From positions 62,001 through 126,000 of the forward strand of contig NZ_JACJUQ010000005.1 in assembly GCF_014235845.1 (NCBI RefSeq): 64,000 bases of DNA. The letters are read 5' to 3'. Shown piece after piece: positions 9,469-18,437 of the stretch. The stretch is from Pontivivens nitratireducens. GTDB lineage: Bacteria > Pseudomonadota > Alphaproteobacteria > Rhodobacterales > Rhodobacteraceae. The notes under the pieces were generated by a model, which saw only the letters and a list, made by a program, of their open reading frames with translations, was not told where the DNA came from and did no database searches. The translations under genes and the position numbers were made by a program. How positions within the stretch are numbered: the first letter of the stretch is position 1; the number at the start of each line of letters is the position of its first letter.

Positions 9469-10635
9469 ATGCTGACAGGTGTGGAAGAGGACGTATTCGC
9501 GCAGTTGGTGACGGCGGTGGACCGATTCGCGAAGGAAAGACTGATACCGGCCGAGCGTCAGGTTGAGGAGGAAAACGAAATCCCTCCCGAGATCGTCGCG
9601 GAAATGAAGGATATGGGCCTGTTCGGTCTGTCGACACCGCAGGAATTCGGCGGCATCGGCGTCAGCGCCAGTCAGGAGGCGGTGCTGATCGAAACCCTGT
9701 GCTACGCCTCTCTCAGCTTTCGGTCGCTGATCGGCACCAATGTCGGGATCGGCGCGCAGGGCATCGTGATGGACGGCACGCCCGAGCAAAAGGACGAATG
9801 GCTGCATCGTATCGCGGCGGGCGATGTCATCACCTCGTTCGCCTTGACGGAGCCTGACAACGGTTCGGACGCGGGGGGCATTCGCACATCGGCCCGGCGC
9901 GACGGCTCCGATTTCGTCATCAACGGCACCAAACGCTATATCACGAACGCGGTGAAGGCCGGGGTCTTCACTCTGTTCGCCCGGACGGACCCGGACAAAT
10001 CCGGCGCAGACGGCGTCACCGCTTTCCTCGTTCCGGCCGATACGCCGGGCATCACTGTCGCCAGGCCGGACCGCAAGCTGGGTCAGCGCGGGGCGAAAAC
10101 CTCCGACGTGATTTTTGACGATGTGCGCATTCCCGAAAGCGCCATCCTGGGCGGGCCAGACAAGCTGAACCAGGGCTTCCGTACCGCGATGAAGGTGCTG
10201 GACCGGGGCCGTATCCATGTCGGCGCGATGTCTGTCGGGCAAGGGCAGCGAATGCTGGATATCGCCACGGACTATGCACTGGATCGCAAGCAGTTCGGCA
10301 AACCGATCGGGGAGCATCAACTGGTTCAGGGCCTGCTGGCCGATTGCCAGGCCGATCTGCACGCCGCACGCGCACTGGTCAGGGCAACGGCGGATACCTT
10401 CGATCGAGAGGGGAAGGCCATTCTTCAGGCGTCGTGCACCAAGTATTTCTGCACCGAGGCGGTGGGCCGCATCGCCGACCGCGCATTGCAGGTTCACGGC
10501 GGGGCGGGATACATGGCCGAATATGATATCGAGCGTCTGTACCGCGATGTGCGCGTCTTGCGGATCTACGAAGGCACCAGCCAGATCCAGCAGATGATCA
10601 TTGGGCGGCGCACCCTGGCGGAGCGTGCGGCATGA
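9469..10635 (+). CDS. Acyl-CoA dehydrogenase
   Basis: FAD enzyme that makes the 2,3-double bond in an acyl-CoA and passes electrons to ETF; 388 residues, standard length. The catalytic glutamate is in RIYEGTSQIQQ near the C-terminus, the medium/short-chain position, and the FAD/substrate motif TEPDNGSDAG is present. Start placed at 9469, with GGAGGAGGAG upstream, rather than the in-frame 9418. It leads the divergent operon and overlaps the next gene by 4 bases. Confidence 0.9.
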   Translation: MLTGVEEDVFAQLVTAVDRFAKERLIPAERQVEEENEIPPEIVAEMKDMGLFGLSTPQEFGGIGVSASQEAVLIETLCYASLSFRSLIGTNVGIGAQGIVMDGTPEQKDEWLHRIAAGDVITSFALTEPDNGSDAGGIRTSARRDGSDFVINGTKRYITNAVKAGVFTLFARTDPDKSGADGVTAFLVPADTPGITVARPDRKLGQRGAKTSDVIFDDVRIPESAILGGPDKLNQGFRTAMKVLDRGRIHVGAMSVGQGQRMLDIATDYALDRKQFGKPIGEHQLVQGLLADCQADLHAARALVRATADTFDREGKAILQASCTKYFCTEAVGRIADRALQVHGGAGYMAEYDIERLYRDVRVLRIYEGTSQIQQMIIGRRTLAERAA

Positions 10636-11066
10636 GCAACGAAAACACCCCACGCAGGCTCGACCAGATGCCGCCGCAATCCGCATATTCCGTGCTAACG
10701 GGTATCGAGCTGGTCAGTGTCACCCCCGACGAGGTGATCTGCCGGATGAAGGTGACGGACGATCTGACCAATCGCAACGGCGCGCTGCATGGCGGCGCGG
10801 TGATGACGCTGGCGGACAATGCCGCCGGAACGCTCGCTTTCATCAACATTCCGGCGGAAAAATCCAACACGACGGTCGAGGCGAAGACCAATTTTCTGCG
10901 CGGCGTCAGCGTTGGCGACATTGTGACGGCCCATTGTGTGCCGCTGCACCGGGGGCGCACGACTGTCGTGTTGCAGACCACGATGACGCGCGGCGATGGC
11001 AAGACCGTTGCCGTGACCACCCAAACTCACCTGATCCTGAACTGGTCGGAGGAACGATCCAAATGA
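10632..11066 (+). CDS. PaaI-type hotdog thioesterase
   Basis: A 144-residue single hotdog-fold protein. The helix motif NGALHGGAVMTLADNAAG is the PaaI/YdiI acyl-CoA thioesterase active-site pattern, followed by the VEAKTNFLRGV strand. It probably hydrolyses stalled CoA intermediates of this pathway and recovers CoA. ATGA overlaps with both neighbours show translational coupling. Confidence 0.85.
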   Translation: MSNENTPRRLDQMPPQSAYSVLTGIELVSVTPDEVICRMKVTDDLTNRNGALHGGAVMTLADNAAGTLAFINIPAEKSNTTVEAKTNFLRGVSVGDIVTAHCVPLHRGRTTVVLQTTMTRGDGKTVAVTTQTHLILNWSEERSK

Positions 11067-11437
11067 CCCAAGCCGATACCAAGGGCCCGCAGGCCACATA
11101 CGAGGATTTCCTGGCACAGGGGAAATTCATGATCCAACGCGCGAAATCCACAGGGGAATACGTGTTCTATCCGCGCGTGACGACCGCGACCGGCGCGACC
11201 GATCTGGAATGGGTCGAGGCAGGCGGGGGTGGAACGCTCTATGCGATCACTGTCAACCGTACCCGCAGTGGATCGAGCAACGTGGCCCTGGTCGATCTGG
11301 ATGAGGGCGTGCGCATGATGTCCACGCTGCCCGGTGTGGAAACAGCCGAGATCGGATCCCGGCTGACCGCGCGGATTGAGAACGAAGGCGAGACGCCGCG
11401 CGTCGTGTTTGATCTGGCAAAAGGAGACTCGGCATGA
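11063..11437 (+). CDS. DUF35 OB-fold protein lacking zinc-ribbon cysteines
   Basis: A 124-residue protein that would partner the thiolase-fold gene downstream, as DUF35 proteins do. It keeps the family core DLEWVEAGGGGTLYAITVNRT and the OB-fold strands after it. The N-terminal zinc-ribbon region (about 20-45) has aligned text but no cysteine; indeed the whole protein has none, so the usual four zinc ligands are gone. Start at 11063 by ATGA overlap; a longer reading frame from 10601 is only the shadow of the preceding genes. Confidence 0.8.
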   Translation: MTQADTKGPQATYEDFLAQGKFMIQRAKSTGEYVFYPRVTTATGATDLEWVEAGGGGTLYAITVNRTRSGSSNVALVDLDEGVRMMSTLPGVETAEIGSRLTARIENEGETPRVVFDLAKGDSA

Positions 11438-12579
11438 GCATGCGGGGAAAATCAGCCATCGTCGGAATGGCCACCGCCGGAATAGGAGAGGCACCGGGCT
11501 ATTCCGCAATGGAACTGCTGGGGCAGGCCGCCGTCGCAGCCGTGGCCGATGCTGGCCTGAAGTTGCAGGACGTGGACGCGGTGTTCGCGGCGACATCCTC
11601 GCACGCGTTTCCGACGATGAGTGTGGTCGAATATCTGGGGCTGAAGCCGAAATTCTTCGACGGCACGAATGTCGGCGGCTCCAGCTTTGAATTGCATCTG
11701 CTACAGGCGACGATGGCGCTGGACGCGGGCCTGTGTGACGTGGCGCTGGTCTGCTATGGCTCGAACCAGCGCACGGCGGGCGGGCGCCTCGTGTCGATGA
11801 GCGAGCCGCAATGGCATGAGACGCCGTACAATCCCCGGCATCCGATCACGGCCTATGGGCTGGCCGCCAGCCGGCACATGCACCAGTACGGCACCACGCG
11901 TGAGCAACTGGCCGATGTCGCACTGGCGGCGCGCGGATGGGCGAACCTGAACCCCGAGGCCTTCGCCCGGGGGCCGCTGACGAAGGATGACTTGCTGTCT
12001 TCGCGGATGATCTCGGACCCATTGACCAAGGCGGATTGCTGTCTGGTGACGGACGGGGCCGCCGCCGTCATCCTGACCCGCGCGGATCGCGCCAAGGATC
12101 ACCACGCGAAACCGGTATATTTCATGGGCGCGGGCGCTGCGAACTATCACCGCTCCATCGTTGCGATGCCGGATCTGACCACTACGGCGGCCGTGGACAG
12201 TGGCCCGCGCGCGTTCGAGATGGCGGGCGTGCAACGCTCCGATCTGGACCTCGTGATGCTGTATGACGCGTTTACGATCAACACGATCCTGTTCCTCGAA
12301 GACCTCGGCTTCTGCCCCAAGGGCGAGGGCGGGCGGTTCGTCGAGGATGGCCGCATCGCACCCGGCGGCGAACTGGCCGTGAACACCAATGGCGGGGGAT
12401 TGTCCTGCGTTCATCCGGGTATGTACGGCCTGTTCCTGATCGCGGAGGCGGTGGAGCAGATCCGCGGCACCGCGGGGGAGCGTCAGGTTGACGACTGCAA
12501 TCTGGCCCTGTGTCACGGCAACGGCGGCACGTTGTCCAGCCAGTGCACTGCCATCCTGGGATCGGAGGCTGCATTATGA
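11434..12579 (+). CDS. Thiolase-fold protein (SCP2-thiolase/Ltp2-like) without the nucleophilic cysteine
   Basis: A 381-residue thiolase-superfamily protein. The segment that normally holds the acylated cysteine reads GTNVGGSSFELH (77-88), with glycine/serine instead. The general-base His327 (in CVHPGMYG) and the second cysteine region CHGNGG (Cys360) are kept, as is LYDAF near 277-281. With a DUF35 partner this fits either the SCP2-thiolase group or thiolase-fold retro-aldolases such as steroid Ltp2, so C-C cleavage of a hydroxyacyl-CoA is possible. Confidence 0.75.
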   Translation: MSMRGKSAIVGMATAGIGEAPGYSAMELLGQAAVAAVADAGLKLQDVDAVFAATSSHAFPTMSVVEYLGLKPKFFDGTNVGGSSFELHLLQATMALDAGLCDVALVCYGSNQRTAGGRLVSMSEPQWHETPYNPRHPITAYGLAASRHMHQYGTTREQLADVALAARGWANLNPEAFARGPLTKDDLLSSRMISDPLTKADCCLVTDGAAAVILTRADRAKDHHAKPVYFMGAGAANYHRSIVAMPDLTTTAAVDSGPRAFEMAGVQRSDLDLVMLYDAFTINTILFLEDLGFCPKGEGGRFVEDGRIAPGGELAVNTNGGGLSCVHPGMYGLFLIAEAVEQIRGTAGERQVDDCNLALCHGNGGTLSSQCTAILGSEAAL

Positions 12580-14657
12580 CGGACCTGAGCCATGTGGATG
12601 GATTGCTGACCCCCCGATCCGTTGCGGTGATCGGGGCGTCAGAGGATGTCACCCGCATCGGGGGCCGCCCCATCGCGGCGATGCTGAAGGCCGGATACAA
12701 GGGCCGCATCCTGTCCGTGAACCCCAAGCGGGAAACCGTGCAGGGATTGCCCTGCTATGCCGATATAGACGCATTGCCGGTTGCGCCGGATGCCGCCCTG
12801 ATCGCCGTCCCGGCCAAGCTGGTGCCCGAAACGATCGTGGCGCTGGGCCGCAAGGGGTGCAAGGCCGCGACGCTGTTTTCCGCCGGGTTCGCAGAAACCG
12901 GGGAGGAGGGCGAGGCCGCGCAGCGTGAGTTGGTGGCCTTGGCGAAATCCTGCGGAATGCGCCTGCTGGGGCCGAATACGCTGGGCGTCTACAATGTCGA
13001 TATCGGCTATTACGGCACGTTTTCGTCCTCTCTCGACACCGGGTATCCATTGCCCGGCAATATCGGCATCGCCAGCCAGTCCGGTGCATTCGGGGCGCAT
13101 CTGGGTGCCTTGGCGCGGGATCGGGGGCTGGGATCCTCGATCCTGATGACCACGGGGAACGAGGCGGACATCACCGTCGCGGATGCGATCCGCTGGATGG
13201 CGCAGAGCGATGGCATCGACGTGATCTGCACCTATATGGAGGCCGTCAACGATGCGCCGGCCCTGCTGGACGCGCTCGACGCGGCACGCGCGGCTGGCAA
13301 GCCCGTGATTGCGCTGAAATCGGGGCGCTCCATCGTGGGGGCGCAGGCCGCCGCCTCGCACACGGCCTCGCTGACCGGTGACGCGGTCGTCGCTGATGCA
13401 GTGCTGAAGGCACATGGTGCCATCATCGTGCGCGATTCCGAGGCCATGATGGACATTGCCTATGTCGCCTCCAGAAAGATCTTCCCCACCCGCGATACGT
13501 TCGGTGTCATCACCGTCAGCGGTGGTGCCGGCATCGTCATTAGTGACGAGGCGGAGCGGATCGGTTTCGCGATGCCACCCATGCCGTCCGAGGCGCAGGC
13601 CCGCCTCAAGGCCGTGCTGCCCTATGGCTCCCCGGTCAATCCTCTCGATTGTACGGCGCAGGCGCTGAATGATCCGTCCTTGCTGGAGAAGTTCACCCGT
13701 GCCGCATTGGAGGAAGGGGGCTATGGCGCGGTGCTGTGCTTCTTTACCTATGTGGCGGGCAGCCCCGCGATGTCGGATATCATCCTCAAGGCTGTGAAAC
13801 CCCTGCGTGAGGCGTACCCGGACCGCATTATCGCCTTTTGCGCATTGGGAGAGCCGGAGGTGCTCAAGGAATATGACGATCAGGGCATTCTGATCTTCAA
13901 CGATCCGTGTCGCGCGGCGCGGGCGATCCATGCGATTTGCGGCTTCCGCCAGGCCACGCCCCGTGCCATCCCGTCTGCGCCTCCGGTAACACTGCCCGAC
14001 ACCACACCGGACGAAGCTGGCGCGAAGGAAATCCTCGCCGGGTGCGGTATTGCCTGCGCCCCGGAGCAGGCCGTGCAAACCGTCGAGGAGGCTGTCGCCG
14101 CGGCCGGGACATTCGGATATCCGGTGGTGATGAAAATCCTCTCGCCGGATATTTTGCATAAATCCGATATCGGCGCGGTCAAACTGGACCTTGGCGATGC
14201 CGATGCGGTTCGTGCAGCCTATACCGATATCGGCGCGGCGGTGGCGAAACATGCGCCGGATGCCAGGGTCAGCGGAATGTTGGTTGCCAAGCAACTGTCG
14301 GGAGGCGTCGAATGCCTGATGGGCATCAACCGCGACCCGGCGTTCGGGCCGGTGGCGGTCTTCGGGCTGGGCGGTATCTTCGTCGAACTGCTCAACGATG
14401 TTGCCGTTCAGGCCTGTCCGTTCGGTGCGGAATCGGCCCGTGAGATGATCCTTTCCATTCGCGGGGCCTCAATCCTGAAGGGCGCGCGCGGGCAGTCGGC
14501 GGTGGATATCGACGCGCTGGCGCAGATGCTGTCGCAATTGTCGATGTTCGCCGCCGGGGCAGGGGATCGTCTGGTTTCGGTCGACCTCAACCCTGTGCTG
14601 GCCCTGGCCGAGGGGGCCTATGCGCTGGACGCGGTGATCGAAATGGAGGACCGCTGA
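12576..14657 (+). CDS. Acyl-CoA synthetase, ADP-forming (acetate-CoA ligase family)
   Basis: A 693-residue fused Acd-type ligase. The N-terminal CoA-binding Rossmann domain starts with SVAVIGASEDVTRIGGRP, the middle succinyl-CoA-synthetase-like domains include the phosphohistidine-type SHTASLTGD segment, and the C-terminal third (from about 480) is an ATP-grasp domain with VVMKILSPDILHKSDIGAV. It would activate the acid substrate of the island with ATP giving ADP and phosphate. Start at 12576 by ATGA overlap with the thiolase-fold gene. Confidence 0.88.
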   Translation: MTDLSHVDGLLTPRSVAVIGASEDVTRIGGRPIAAMLKAGYKGRILSVNPKRETVQGLPCYADIDALPVAPDAALIAVPAKLVPETIVALGRKGCKAATLFSAGFAETGEEGEAAQRELVALAKSCGMRLLGPNTLGVYNVDIGYYGTFSSSLDTGYPLPGNIGIASQSGAFGAHLGALARDRGLGSSILMTTGNEADITVADAIRWMAQSDGIDVICTYMEAVNDAPALLDALDAARAAGKPVIALKSGRSIVGAQAAASHTASLTGDAVVADAVLKAHGAIIVRDSEAMMDIAYVASRKIFPTRDTFGVITVSGGAGIVISDEAERIGFAMPPMPSEAQARLKAVLPYGSPVNPLDCTAQALNDPSLLEKFTRAALEEGGYGAVLCFFTYVAGSPAMSDIILKAVKPLREAYPDRIIAFCALGEPEVLKEYDDQGILIFNDPCRAARAIHAICGFRQATPRAIPSAPPVTLPDTTPDEAGAKEILAGCGIACAPEQAVQTVEEAVAAAGTFGYPVVMKILSPDILHKSDIGAVKLDLGDADAVRAAYTDIGAAVAKHAPDARVSGMLVAKQLSGGVECLMGINRDPAFGPVAVFGLGGIFVELLNDVAVQACPFGAESAREMILSIRGASILKGARGQSAVDIDALAQMLSQLSMFAAGAGDRLVSVDLNPVLALAEGAYALDAVIEMEDR

Positions 14658-14658
14658 C

Positions 14659-14994
14659 ATGGCGATCGAGCAGGCGCTCTACTACCGCTGGAACGGCGAC
14701 ACGAATCCGCTGCACATGGACCCTCGTGTCGCACAAAAGGCCGGGTTCGAGCGCCCGATCCTGCACGGGCTGTGTACCTTTGGCGCGGCGGCGCAGGCCT
14801 TGCTGGCGGTTCTGTGCTCCTATGGCGCAACACGCTTCGGCTCGATGGACGGACGATTTACTGCGCATGTTTTCCCGGGTGAGACGCTGCGCACGGAAAT
14901 CTGGAACGACGGGTCGTTCCGAACCCGTGTCGTCGAACGCGACAAGATCGCCATCGGCAACGGATTGTTCAAGCTCAGGAGGGATGCGGCATGA
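14659..14994 (+). CDS. MaoC/hydratase-2-type enoyl-CoA hydratase (single hotdog)
   Basis: A 111-residue protein carrying the R-specific hydratase motif YRWNGDTNPLHMDPRVAQKAGF with the catalytic pair Asp14 and His19, then PILHGLCTFG. It corresponds to the C-terminal hotdog of hydratase 2 and is shorter than PhaJ (about 135 residues), lacking an N-terminal strand region, so it presumably works as a dimer. One base separates it from the upstream stop and it overlaps the crotonase by 4 bases. Confidence 0.8.
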   Translation: MAIEQALYYRWNGDTNPLHMDPRVAQKAGFERPILHGLCTFGAAAQALLAVLCSYGATRFGSMDGRFTAHVFPGETLRTEIWNDGSFRTRVVERDKIAIGNGLFKLRRDAA

Positions 14995-15752
14995 CCGTCA
15001 AGACAGACATACGCGACACCGGCGTGATGGTCATCACGCTGAACCAGCCCGAGCGCCGCAATCCGATCGGGCATGAAGTACGCCGCGCCATAGTGGCCGC
15101 GCTGTCGCAGGCCGAGGGTGACGATACCATTCGTGCCGTCGTGCTGACCGGTGCGGGTGGGCAATTTTCGGCCGGCGGGGATGTCCGCGACCAGCGTGAT
15201 CGCAGCATGGCCGAACAGCGCGAAAGATTTGCATGCGTCAAGGATATGGTCGAACGGATGGTTCGCTTCTCCAAGCCCTTGGTCTCAGCGGTCGAAGGGT
15301 GGGCTGCGGGGGGCGGCTTCTCGGTCGCAGTGGCGTGCCCTACGGTCGTTGCGGCCCGCGATGCGAAATTCGTGACCAGCTTTACCAAGGTGGGCCTGAT
15401 CCCCGACATGGGCCTGTTGGGAACGTTGCCTGCGCGGGTCGGCCCGGCGCGTGCCCGCCGGATCATCCTGAACAATCGCCCGATCGGGGCGGAGGACGCG
15501 TTGGCAATCGGCATTGTCGATGAAGTTGCGGAGGCCGGCGGCGCATTGGAACTTGCCTGTACCATTGCGGCGCAAGAAGCTGCCGGTGCGCCGCTGCCAC
15601 GGCAGTTCATCAACGATTGGTTCGCACGTGACGTTAGCGCCGCACTGGACTATGAGCATAGCTTGCAGCCGATTCTTCTAAACAGCGCCGACGCTGCCGA
15701 GGGTCGCGCGGCATTCCTGGAAAAACGCGCCCCGAACTACAAGGGGCGTTAG
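14991..15752 (+). CDS. Enoyl-CoA hydratase/isomerase (crotonase family)
   Basis: A 253-residue crotonase-fold enzyme. The oxyanion-hole segments FSAGGDVRDQ and EGWAAGGGFS are present. The active-site loop reads FTKVGLIPDMG, with an aspartate as in PaaG-type enoyl-CoA isomerases rather than the glutamate of typical hydratases, so double-bond isomerisation is at least as likely as hydration. It ends the divergent catabolic operon. Confidence 0.85.
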   Translation: MTVKTDIRDTGVMVITLNQPERRNPIGHEVRRAIVAALSQAEGDDTIRAVVLTGAGGQFSAGGDVRDQRDRSMAEQRERFACVKDMVERMVRFSKPLVSAVEGWAAGGGFSVAVACPTVVAARDAKFVTSFTKVGLIPDMGLLGTLPARVGPARARRIILNNRPIGAEDALAIGIVDEVAEAGGALELACTIAAQEAAGAPLPRQFINDWFARDVSAALDYEHSLQPILLNSADAAEGRAAFLEKRAPNYKGR

Positions 15753-15768
15753 GCGCCTGCGGGGGCAA

Positions 15769-17199
15769 ATGCCGAAACCACAGAACTCCACATCCCTTGC
15801 CGGGGCCCTGACCACGCTGCATCGTGGCCTGATGCCGTTTGTCATGCTCGCGGGCGTCACATTGATCTTCGTCGAGTCTGTCTGGCTTACGATCGTGGCG
15901 AACCTGGCACTGGTTGTTTTTCTGGCGATGGGGTGGCGACGCTTCAGTGTAGGTACGTGGGTTCCCGTGCTGCTGTCACTCGCGACGTTTGCGTTGGCCT
16001 TGTGGAAGGGTGTTTCAACCGAGGTCTTGCTGGATGCGCTGGGACGGATGCTGTTTCTGGCGGCGCTGATCTCGATGATGGGCACGCTGCGCTCCGCTGC
16101 GGCGCTGGCACCCGAGGTGATCCAGGCGGGCACGTATCTGACCGGGCAGCCCGCCTCGCGGCGCTATATCGCGCTAACCTTCGGGGGGCATTTGTTCGGT
16201 GTTTTGATCAATTTCGGCGGTCTTGCGCTGCTGCTCGATATGGCCACCCGCTCCATGAAGTCGGAGGCGAGCCTGAATCTGCCCGCCGCGATACGGGAGG
16301 TAAAGCTCAAGCGCATGACGCTGGCGATCGTACGGGGGTTCGGGCTGATATCGCTATGGTCGCCGCTGGGCTTCTCCGCGAATGTGATCCTGATCACGCT
16401 GCCCGGACTGACCTATCTGGATTTCGGCCCGGTAGGGTTCGTCATGTCCTTCGTCTTCATCGCGATCGGCTGGAGCTTCGACCAGATCGAACGGCGCAGG
16501 ATCGGCACGGTTGCCGTGGCACGGCCCAAACCGCCAGCGGGGTCGTGGCTGGGGGCGGTGATGCTGGTGGGGCATGTGCTGGCGTTGGGTCTGCTGATAT
16601 TCGTGGTGCATGGAATCTTCCCGTTGAGCTTTCAGGAAGGGTTGATGACGCTGATCCCGACCTACGCCTTTTTCTGGGTCATCTGGTCAACCAGAACGGC
16701 CCCCCGGGCGGGGCTGCGTGAGGCCGGAAAAATTGTCATGCAACGGCTGCCCAATTCCGCGGGGGAGGTCGGCGTATTCGCCTCCGCCGGGTTCCTGTCC
16801 GTCATGTTGTTGGCGCTAATCCCGGTGGAATCTTTGCGCCTGATCATCGCGGATTTCGGTTTGGGCGCAATCTCCCTGGCGCTGTGTATCGTGTTCGGCA
16901 TCGTGCTCATGGCATTTGTGGGGATCAATCCCATCGTCTCCGCTTCGGTTCTGGGGGCGGTCGCGTCACAGCTTGCCGTGCCGGGGTTGAGCGATGCGGC
17001 AATCGCGTTTTCCATCATCGGTGGATGGACGACCGTGATCGGGCTTTCGCCGTTCATCACGACAATCATCTTCTGCGCCGCCATAATCGAACGCCCGCCA
17101 ATCCTGATCGGCCTGAAGTGGAACAGGGCCTATTCCCTAACAATCCTGACGTTGTGGTGCGCGTTCCTGATCACTCTGATGCTGACGGGCGCGGTCTAG
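15769..17199 (+). CDS. Multi-spanning membrane permease-like protein, family not recognised
   Basis: A 476-residue inner-membrane protein with roughly ten or more hydrophobic segments. Two similar re-entrant-looking stretches, SLWSPLGFSANVI (about 200) and GLSPFITTIIFCA (about 425), each preceded by a glycine-rich helix, suggest the inverted-repeat design of the ion-transporter superfamily (ArsB, CitMHS, DctM). It lies 16 bases after the crotonase, so uptake of the operon's substrate is a reasonable guess. Its stop overlaps that of the convergent CaiB gene by 4 bases. Confidence 0.6.
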   Translation: MPKPQNSTSLAGALTTLHRGLMPFVMLAGVTLIFVESVWLTIVANLALVVFLAMGWRRFSVGTWVPVLLSLATFALALWKGVSTEVLLDALGRMLFLAALISMMGTLRSAAALAPEVIQAGTYLTGQPASRRYIALTFGGHLFGVLINFGGLALLLDMATRSMKSEASLNLPAAIREVKLKRMTLAIVRGFGLISLWSPLGFSANVILITLPGLTYLDFGPVGFVMSFVFIAIGWSFDQIERRRIGTVAVARPKPPAGSWLGAVMLVGHVLALGLLIFVVHGIFPLSFQEGLMTLIPTYAFFWVIWSTRTAPRAGLREAGKIVMQRLPNSAGEVGVFASAGFLSVMLLALIPVESLRLIIADFGLGAISLALCIVFGIVLMAFVGINPIVSASVLGAVASQLAVPGLSDAAIAFSIIGGWTTVIGLSPFITTIIFCAAIIERPPILIGLKWNRAYSLTILTLWCAFLITLMLTGAV

Positions 17200-18326
17200 C
17201 TGCCGAATTCGGCGCGGATGCTGGCCGTATGCTCGCCGAGTGCCGGTATGCTGGCGTTCTGACCGCGACGCGCGCCGTCTGTGATGGCGGGGGCGGCCGG
17301 GTGGGTGACGCTGGCCCCCGCAGGCGTGGCTGTACGGGTCGTGGCGAGGTGGGGATGCGCGATCAGGCCCGTCATGTCCTTCACCCCAGCGAAGGCCACA
17401 TTCGCATCCAGCAATACGCGGGTGATTTCCTCGTTGCTGCGCCGCGCGATGGCGGCGGCAACCGTGGCATCCACAATGGCACGATTGGCGAGGCGCGCCT
17501 TGTTGGTGGCGAACTGCGGATCGGAGGCCATCTCCGGTGCCTCCAGAACCTTCTGCGCGAACAGCGTCCATTCCCGGTCATTCTGAATCGACAGCAGCAC
17601 GTCCTGCCCGTCCGCCGTGGTAAACACGCCATATGGCGAGATGGACGGATGGGCCAGGCCGATGCGCTGCGGCGTCTGCCCCGATGCGGCATGGAGGTAC
17701 GGAACCGCCAGCCAGTCCGCGATCACGTCGAACATGGAAATGCGGATGTCGCAGCCCCGTCCGGTGATGCCGCGCTGGATCAATGCCTCCAGAATCGCGG
17801 ACTGCGCCGCGGCGCCACTGGCGATATCGACGATCGAGATGCCGACGCGGGCCGGTTCATCAGGCCCACCAGTGATGGAGCAAAGCCCGGATTCCGCCTG
17901 AATCAGAAGGTCGTAAGCCTTGCGCGTCGCATAGGGGCCGGTATCGCCATATCCGCTGATGCCGCAGGTTATCAGGCGGTCGTTTCGCTGTCGCATTGCC
18001 TCAGGGCCCAGCCCCTTGCGTTCCAGTGCGCCGGGTTTGAGGTTGTGGACTAGGACATCCGCCTTGTCGATCATCGCCAGCAGAAGCTTGTGATCCGTGG
18101 CGTCGTCCATGTCGATCACGACGGATTCCTTGCCACGGTTGAGCCAGAGGAAATAGCTGCTTTCGCCATCCGCCGCTTGGTCGTAGCCCCGGGCGAAATC
18201 ACCTTCGGGTCGCTCAACCTTGATCACACGCGCCCCCGCATCGGCCAGACGGGAGGTGCAATATGGCGCGGCCACCGCTTGCTCGATCGACACGACGAGA
18301 ACGCCGTCCAGCGGACCTTTGGACAT
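17196..18326 (-). CDS. Class III (CaiB/BaiF) CoA-transferase
   Basis: A 376-residue formyl-CoA-transferase-fold enzyme that moves CoA between carboxylic acids. The catalytic aspartate that forms the acyl anhydride is Asp139 in the YDLLIQAESG motif. It is transcribed with the LysR gene upstream. Beside a CitE-type lyase and an HTD2-type hydratase, the best analogy is itaconate/C5-dicarboxylate CoA-transferase (Ict), but succinate donors and other acceptors cannot be excluded. Confidence 0.88.
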   Translation of the reverse strand: MSKGPLDGVLVVSIEQAVAAPYCTSRLADAGARVIKVERPEGDFARGYDQAADGESSYFLWLNRGKESVVIDMDDATDHKLLLAMIDKADVLVHNLKPGALERKGLGPEAMRQRNDRLITCGISGYGDTGPYATRKAYDLLIQAESGLCSITGGPDEPARVGISIVDIASGAAAQSAILEALIQRGITGRGCDIRISMFDVIADWLAVPYLHAASGQTPQRIGLAHPSISPYGVFTTADGQDVLLSIQNDREWTLFAQKVLEAPEMASDPQFATNKARLANRAIVDATVAAAIARRSNEEITRVLLDANVAFAGVKDMTGLIAHPHLATTRTATPAGASVTHPAAPAITDGARRGQNASIPALGEHTASIRAEFGS

Positions 18327-18375
18327 GTGAGCTTCCTTTCTGCCGGCCTTGCGTGACCATCGCGATAGCTTAAAC

Positions 18376-18413
18376 CAAGCGAAACCATGCTTGTAAGGCC
18401 AATTGGAAATTTC
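18376..18413. promoter_or_regulatory. Possible operator upstream of the CaiB gene
   Basis: CAAGC-N8-GCTTG at 18376-18393, about 50 bases upstream of the start, and the palindrome GAAATTTC at 18406-18413, both in the 111-base gap between the LysR and CaiB genes. Either could be a LysR-type site; the match is short. Confidence 0.3.
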
Positions 18414-18437
18414 AGAAATGCCTTTTCGGCATGACTG

